Assembly (NCBI GenBank): GCA_026003075.1
Contig: BPGO01000005.1
Span: forward strand, 124,001-188,000
DNA length: 64,000 nucleotides
DNA from: Fimbriimonadales bacterium
GTDB lineage: Bacteria; Armatimonadota; Fimbriimonadia; Fimbriimonadales; GBS-DC
Direction: 5' to 3'
The notes under the pieces were generated by a model. It made no database searches and was not told the origin of the DNA. It was given only the letters and a program-made list of their open reading frames with translations. Below, piece by piece: positions 59,839 to 64,000 of this stretch. Numbering within the stretch: the first letter of the stretch is position 1; each line of letters starts with the position of its first letter. Made by a program: the position numbers and the translations under genes.

Positions 59839-61206
59839 TTAGGCGATGTAAACCGTTTTGATGTTTACGAACTCGCGTATCCCAAAGATGCCCAGTTCCC
59901 TGCCGAACCCACTGTTTTTGACACCGCCGAACGGTAGGCGCGGGTCGGAGAACACGAAATGGTTCACGAAGCAGTTTCCTGCCTCTAAACGCGCGTGCGC
60001 CAATTCCTCGCCTAAGCGCAGGTTTTCAGTGAACACCTCGGCGCCCAAGCCGTAGGGGGTGGCGTTAGCGACCTGAACGGCTTCGTAGCGACTGTTCACC
60101 GGGAAGATGGGCGCCACGGGGCCGAAGGTCTCTTCCTGCCACACAGGCATATTGGGCGCGATGTTCGTCAGCACGGTGGGCGGATAGAAATAGCCCTTGC
60201 CTTTCGGAATCGTGCCGCCCAGATGCACCACCGCGCCCATCTGGATGCTTTTGGCGACTTGGCGATGGAGGTTTTCGCGCAGGTTGGCGCGTGCCAACGG
60301 ACCGATGTCAACCTCTTCATCCATCGGGTCGCCCATCCGCAAGATACGGCTCTGTTCGATGAACCGCTCCAAGAACTCCTCATAGACCAGCGAATCCACG
60401 ATGAATCGCTTGATGGCGATACAACTCTGTCCGGAGTTCTGATAGCGTCCCTGCACGCATTGGGGGAGAGCGAGATCGAGGTTCGCGTCAGGGAAGATAA
60501 GCGCGGGATCGCTCCCGCCCAGCTCCAGCACGCATTTTTTGAGCGATTCGCCTGCGATTTTGGCGACTTCCCGCCCGGCGCGCGTGCTGCCCGTGAAAGT
60601 CACGCCCGCAATCGCAGGGTGGCGAATGATCTCGGGAATCATCGCCACTTCCGCGAAAAGGGTATGGAGGAGAGGGAAGTCGAAGCCGGCGGTCTCGAAC
60701 GCCTCTTGCAGCGCGAGGGCACACATGGGAGTGTTCGGCGCCGGTTTGAGGACGACGACATTCCCCGCCGCGATGGCAGGCGCGGCGAAGCGCACGACCT
60801 GCCAGAACGGGAAGTTCCACGGCATAATCGCTAAGAGCACGCCCAGCGGCTGGAACGCCACATAGCTTTTACGCGCTTCGGTCTCCACCTCAATCGGACT
60901 GAGCATGCTCTCGGCATGTTCGGCGAAGTAGTCCAGCCCACGCGCGCATTTTTCGACTTCCGCCCGCGCCTGCTTGATCGGTTTACCCATCTCCTGCGTG
61001 ATGAGGCGGGCGTACGCATCGTGATTCGCACGCAGATGCTCGGCGACGGCTTGGAGAGCGCGGGCGCGCTCCGCGAAGGTCGTCTCACGCCAGCGCAGGA
61101 ACGCCAGCCGCGCCACTGCCAACCGCGCCTCTATCGAGTCCCAGTCGTGCGACGGGTACTCCGCAATCACCTCTTCCGTGTAGGGATTGCGTGCGATAAA
61201 TGGCAT
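59839..61206 (-). CDS. NAD(P)-dependent aldehyde dehydrogenase, succinate-semialdehyde type
   Basis: The 455-aa enzyme has the ALDH motifs: the NAD region GSTRAGREV, the general base Glu in VLELGGSDP and the catalytic Cys in NSGQSCIAIKRF, with the late PFGGVKNSGFGRELG. It begins MPFIARNPYTEEVIAEYPSHD, the start of the short (about 455 aa) YneI/GabD-like subgroup that oxidises succinate semialdehyde. Other aldehydes are possible. It has no obvious pathway neighbours. Confidence 0.87.
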   Translation of the reverse strand: MPFIARNPYTEEVIAEYPSHDWDSIEARLAVARLAFLRWRETTFAERARALQAVAEHLRANHDAYARLITQEMGKPIKQARAEVEKCARGLDYFAEHAESMLSPIEVETEARKSYVAFQPLGVLLAIMPWNFPFWQVVRFAAPAIAAGNVVVLKPAPNTPMCALALQEAFETAGFDFPLLHTLFAEVAMIPEIIRHPAIAGVTFTGSTRAGREVAKIAGESLKKCVLELGGSDPALIFPDANLDLALPQCVQGRYQNSGQSCIAIKRFIVDSLVYEEFLERFIEQSRILRMGDPMDEEVDIGPLARANLRENLHRQVAKSIQMGAVVHLGGTIPKGKGYFYPPTVLTNIAPNMPVWQEETFGPVAPIFPVNSRYEAVQVANATPYGLGAEVFTENLRLGEELAHARLEAGNCFVNHFVFSDPRLPFGGVKNSGFGRELGIFGIREFVNIKTVYIA

Positions 61207-61208
61207 CT

Positions 61209-62297
61209 TTAGAAGTTCAGCGTTCGGGAGACCACGACGGGCAGCCTATCGGAGTAGGCGATGTTGAAGCCGCCCATCCGCATCCCGACCGTCCATCCCG
61301 TTTTCGAGGCGTAGCCGCTCTGCAACGCGAACCCGCGCCACAGCCGCTGTTCGTAGCCTATCCGAATTTCGCCCTTGCCCGCGTTGTTGCCAATATCGAC
61401 AAAGTCTACAGCAATCAGCGAGCCAGTTTCCAACTCGATCGCCACGCCCGCGTTGTAGGTACGCGTGAGCGGCTTGAAGTTGAACACATTGCCGTTGCGG
61501 TCTGTTGCTTGGAAACGGATGTTCGGCTCTACAAAGTTCTCCACCACCAATGCGAGGGTGTAGTTTTGACCGCCTGTCGGTCGCCAGAGGAACCCGAGGT
61601 CAACGCTGGTCGCGGTGCGTTCTAAGTAGTCGCGCCCTTGCAGTTCAGGGGCAGGTGTCGCTGCTTGACCTGCCTGCAGCTGCGCTTGGTCGGCGAAGTA
61701 GTGCGTATAGTAGAACTTCAGGCTGCGTAGGCGCACGCCCACCGCAAGGTCGCCTTGTTGGGAGGGGAGTCGCACGCCTGTGGTAATGTCAGGCAGGCTA
61801 ACAACCCCAACAGCAATCACATCACCGCGCGCATTGGCAGGGATGTTCGCGATGTTCCCATCGGTGCGCGCCCAGTTCTGCAGGGGCGCGTTGGGCAGCA
61901 GTCGTGCGTCGATAATCCCGCCGACCGAGATCCCGACGCCACTTGCGATGAACCCGAAGTCGCCTGTGATGAGCAGACGCGTGTCCTCACGCGCGTAGCG
62001 ACGCAGAAGATCCGCCGCGGTCGCTAAGTCTGCCACACTGCCCTGACGCAATTCTAGATCGTCGATAAGGTCGCTGAGCGATGCGCCTTGTGAGGTTGTA
62101 TCGAGGTTCCCTGTGCCGATACGGAACCCTTTCACATAGGCAATGACCGCAGGGTTCTGAAACGATTGCGCTGTGGGGCGTCGTATCACGGCTAAGCCTG
62201 CGCCACCCATGCCGGTGCTCGGCGAGCCACCCAACGAAATATCGGCACACACCGGCACCACCATCGCCGTCAATAGCCAACATGCTATCCTTCGCAT
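61209..62297 (-). CDS. Secreted beta-barrel outer-membrane protein candidate
   Basis: The 362-aa protein has a short signal peptide (ACWLLTAMVVPVCA), an N-terminal motif GGSPSTGMGGAGLAVIRRPTA and a run of alternating beta strands ending in Phe (SRTLNF), as in OmpA/PorV/TraF-like barrels of the outer membrane. It resembles the conjugal-transfer TraF/PorV-like family but I cannot settle which. AGGAGG precedes the ATG. Its stop is 3 bases upstream of the aldehyde dehydrogenase start on the same strand. Confidence 0.65.
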   Translation of the reverse strand: MRRIACWLLTAMVVPVCADISLGGSPSTGMGGAGLAVIRRPTAQSFQNPAVIAYVKGFRIGTGNLDTTSQGASLSDLIDDLELRQGSVADLATAADLLRRYAREDTRLLITGDFGFIASGVGISVGGIIDARLLPNAPLQNWARTDGNIANIPANARGDVIAVGVVSLPDITTGVRLPSQQGDLAVGVRLRSLKFYYTHYFADQAQLQAGQAATPAPELQGRDYLERTATSVDLGFLWRPTGGQNYTLALVVENFVEPNIRFQATDRNGNVFNFKPLTRTYNAGVAIELETGSLIAVDFVDIGNNAGKGEIRIGYEQRLWRGFALQSGYASKTGWTVGMRMGGFNIAYSDRLPVVVSRTLNF

Positions 62298-62359
62298 AGG
62301 AGCCTCCTAAAGGCATAGAATTCGATAGCGCATGGTATTTTTCCTGTCGACCTGGAAAA

Positions 62360-63394
62360 TCAATCAGGAATCAGCAAACTTTTCGCAGTGCGTCGCTGTT
62401 CCATCGCTTGGAACGCCGCGCGCCATGCTTCGAGGGGAAACACGCGTCGCATAGGGGCAAGCGTGAGTTTGCCCGCGCCCATCAGCGTCAACACGCGCTC
62501 CCAAGTCGCCCAGCTGTGGCTGAAGGTTCCCTGTAGTTTCAAGTTCTTGCCCACCAGCGGGTCTAAACTGAACCCCAGCGGTTCGGGTCCCCAGCCGACT
62601 TTGGTGATTTGTCCGTCGGGGCGCGTAATCCGCAAGCACGGCTCCAGCACGGCAGACGCCCCCACCGCATCGATCACTAGGTCTGCGCCCAACCCATCCC
62701 CCTCACGCTTGACTACGGACTCAATATCGTCCGTGTCGGCGTACAGAATCTGGTCTGCCCCTACCGATTCAGCGATTCGTAGGCGTTCGCCGTCTGTGCT
62801 AAGCCCCACCAGAATCGCCTTGCGAGGGCTAAACAGCTTCGCCATCTGCAGGCACAGCAAGCCAATCGGTCCGCTACCGAACACCACGATGAGGTCGCCC
62901 GGCTTGGGGTTCGAACATTCAATCACTGCGTGCGCGGCAACACAGCATGGTTCGGTCATCGCAGCGTCTTCGAAGCTGAGGTTGGCGGGGATGCGATGCA
63001 GGATGCGGGCGGGCACGCGCACATAGCGGGTCATCGCGCCATTCACGCCGTAGCCGTAGCCGAGCCGGTGCGGGCACAGGTTGTAGTGTCCCGTACAGCA
63101 GTAGGCGCAGGTCTCACAGATGACCGCCGCCGTCTCACAGGCGACGCGGTCGCCCACTTGCCAGCCCTGAACCCCCTCACCCACCGCCTCGATGATCCCT
63201 GCGAACTCGTGTCCCAGCACGACGGGTGTGTTCACCTTCCACGATTGCGTGCCGTGGTATTGGTGTAAGTCTGAGCCACACACTCCCACAGCGCGAACAC
63301 GCACCAACACTTCGCCATCGCGCGGGGTCGGCTCCGCAATCTCGCGCAGCTCCACACTACACGGCTCCAGCGCGTAATGCACCACCGCTTTCAT
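62360..63394 (-). CDS. Zinc-dependent alcohol/polyol dehydrogenase
   Basis: The 344-aa MDR enzyme has the catalytic zinc ligands (VGVCGSDLHQYHG; GHEFAGIIEAVGEG), the structural zinc lobe with four cysteines (CETAAVICETCAYCCTGHYNLC), and a nucleotide loop VVFGSGPIGLLCLQMA. It is closest to threonine/sorbitol/butanediol dehydrogenases. TATACT lies 10 nt before the ATG. It lies upstream of a sugar-phosphate isomerase on the same strand, so a sugar or polyol substrate is plausible. Confidence 0.87.
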   Translation of the reverse strand: MKAVVHYALEPCSVELREIAEPTPRDGEVLVRVRAVGVCGSDLHQYHGTQSWKVNTPVVLGHEFAGIIEAVGEGVQGWQVGDRVACETAAVICETCAYCCTGHYNLCPHRLGYGYGVNGAMTRYVRVPARILHRIPANLSFEDAAMTEPCCVAAHAVIECSNPKPGDLIVVFGSGPIGLLCLQMAKLFSPRKAILVGLSTDGERLRIAESVGADQILYADTDDIESVVKREGDGLGADLVIDAVGASAVLEPCLRITRPDGQITKVGWGPEPLGFSLDPLVGKNLKLQGTFSHSWATWERVLTLMGAGKLTLAPMRRVFPLEAWRAAFQAMEQRRTAKSLLIPD

Positions 63395-63404
63395 AGGGAG
63401 CCAA

Positions 63405-63410
63405 AGTATA
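63405..63410 (-). promoter_or_regulatory. -10 (GGTATACT) of the alcohol dehydrogenase gene
   Basis: TATACT ending 10 nt before ATG 63394; it touches the end of the upstream isomerase gene. Confidence 0.35.
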
Positions 63411-63413
63411 CCT

Positions 63414-64000
63414 TTAGCGGGCTATCCGATCGCGCAACGCGATTAGTTTCTTGGCAAAGCGCGGGATCGCTTGCATCGGCGGATCGGTGTATTCGTACTC
63501 AATCGCCACATAGCCCCGATACCCCGCCGCTTTGAGGATGCGGAAAATGCGCTCGTAGTCCAGCTCAAAAAACTCGTCTTTCAGATTACGTGAGTGGGTT
63601 TTGGCATGGACGCTCACGGCATAGGGGGCGAGTTTTTCGATCATCTCGTAATGGTTCTCGCGGGCATTCGCGCCGTCCAGTAGGATGCCGAAGTAATCGC
63701 TTTTGAGGTCGCGTACATAGCGCAGAGTGCGTTCGGCATCGGCGGTCAAGCCCCAGTGAGTCTCGAGCGCCAGCACGACGCCCTGCGCCTCCGCGTAGGG
63801 CAAAACTTGCTCGATACACTCACGAGACCAATCATAGGCTTGGCGTTCCGTGTAGCCCTGCGGGATTCCACGGTCGGCAAAGATTCGGAGCATCGGCGCG
63901 CCCAGCGCCGCGGCGATGTCAATCCACTGCTTAACGCCTTCCACCTCGGCTTTTCGGGCGTCGGGGTCAGGCAGGGTGAAGTGATTGCGCGTCGCCGTTC
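63414..64000 (-). CDS. Sugar phosphate isomerase/epimerase (partial, 5' end outside window)
   Basis: The frame stays open to the window edge, so the start lies beyond base 64000; the visible part is about 195 residues. It shows the AP-endonuclease-2 TIM-barrel pattern: LRIFADRGIPQGYT, VVLALETHWGLTADAER, FGILLDGANARENHYEMI, VSVHAKTH and the final YVAIEYEYTDPP. The Glu, His and Asp residues fit the metal site of xylose isomerase-like enzymes. It ends 20 bp before the alcohol dehydrogenase gene. Confidence 0.82.
   Translation of the reverse strand, partial: TATRNHFTLPDPDARKAEVEGVKQWIDIAAALGAPMLRIFADRGIPQGYTERQAYDWSRECIEQVLPYAEAQGVVLALETHWGLTADAERTLRYVRDLKSDYFGILLDGANARENHYEMIEKLAPYAVSVHAKTHSRNLKDEFFELDYERIFRILKAAGYRGYVAIEYEYTDPPMQAIPRFAKKLIALRDRIAR

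Noticed and set aside
1-64000. CRISPR arrays, rRNA or full tRNA genes
   Set aside because: I saw no regularly spaced direct repeats and no cloverleaf or rRNA text on either strand.

Overview
This is a 64 kb stretch of a bacterial chromosome, densely packed and mostly G+C-rich, with no rRNA, tRNA or CRISPR array that I can see. Three features point, with only moderate confidence, to a thermophile-type Armatimonadota-like lineage: secreted proteins ending in dockerin-like paired calcium loops with a terminal Gly-Cys; a recurring -10 element (GGTATAAT) that often sits 6-10 nt in front of the start codon, so many mRNAs look leaderless; and a Gram-negative-style gene content (flagellar hook genes, an outer-membrane barrel candidate, O-antigen/EPS export). 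No taxonomic marker gene is present, so the assignment is inference.

Bases 1-33,300 are an exopolysaccharide/cell-surface glycan locus. It holds two paralogous Wzx-type flippases, an O-antigen ligase/polymerase-like protein, six GT4 and four GT2 glycosyltransferases, two FkbM methyltransferases, a CapK-like adenylating enzyme, a bi-domain dehydrogenase/oxidoreductase, an epimerase and a UDP-glucose/GDP-mannose 6-dehydrogenase. Interspersed are two paralogous secreted putative glycoside hydrolases, two dockerin-like secreted proteins (one with an apparent frameshift), an unrecognised 542-aa protein, an IscA/ErpA-type protein, and a toxin-antitoxin pair sitting between the oxidoreductase gene and a decayed copy of that gene's 5' end.

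Bases 33,300-48,963 are mostly housekeeping and signalling: a CBS-GGDEF diguanylate cyclase, a substrate-binding lipoprotein, a TrkA-N protein, a universal stress protein, gatB, a flavin reductase, a SpoIIM-family protein, a D,D-carboxypeptidase, the flagellar trio fliK-flgD-flgE, a fasciclin protein behind a CRP/FNR-like palindrome, a rhodanese-methyltransferase fusion, an SbcD-like nuclease, an MscS channel, a YbjQ protein and an SrlD-like dehydrogenase.

Bases 48,964-51,601 carry the most interesting system: a compact four-gene operon (minus strand) encoding a 66-aa putative ubiquitin-like or target peptide, an E2-fold protein with a YPxxPP motif and a CCL catalytic-type site, a fusion of a JAMM deubiquitinase with an E1-like ThiF domain, and a protein with two CxxC...HxxC zinc fingers. 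Start and stop codons overlap (ATGA) at two of the three junctions. It looks like a bacterial ubiquitin-like conjugation pathway with a possible E3-like or targeting component.

Bases 51,700-64,000 contain a membrane pyrophosphatase, a type II restriction-modification pair beside a truncated rarA relic, a third dockerin-like secreted protein, a MoxR ATPase, a 104-bp MITE-like palindromic element, HtpX, a SufT-type protein, an aldehyde dehydrogenase, an outer-membrane barrel candidate, a zinc alcohol dehydrogenase and a sugar-phosphate isomerase cut by the window edge.
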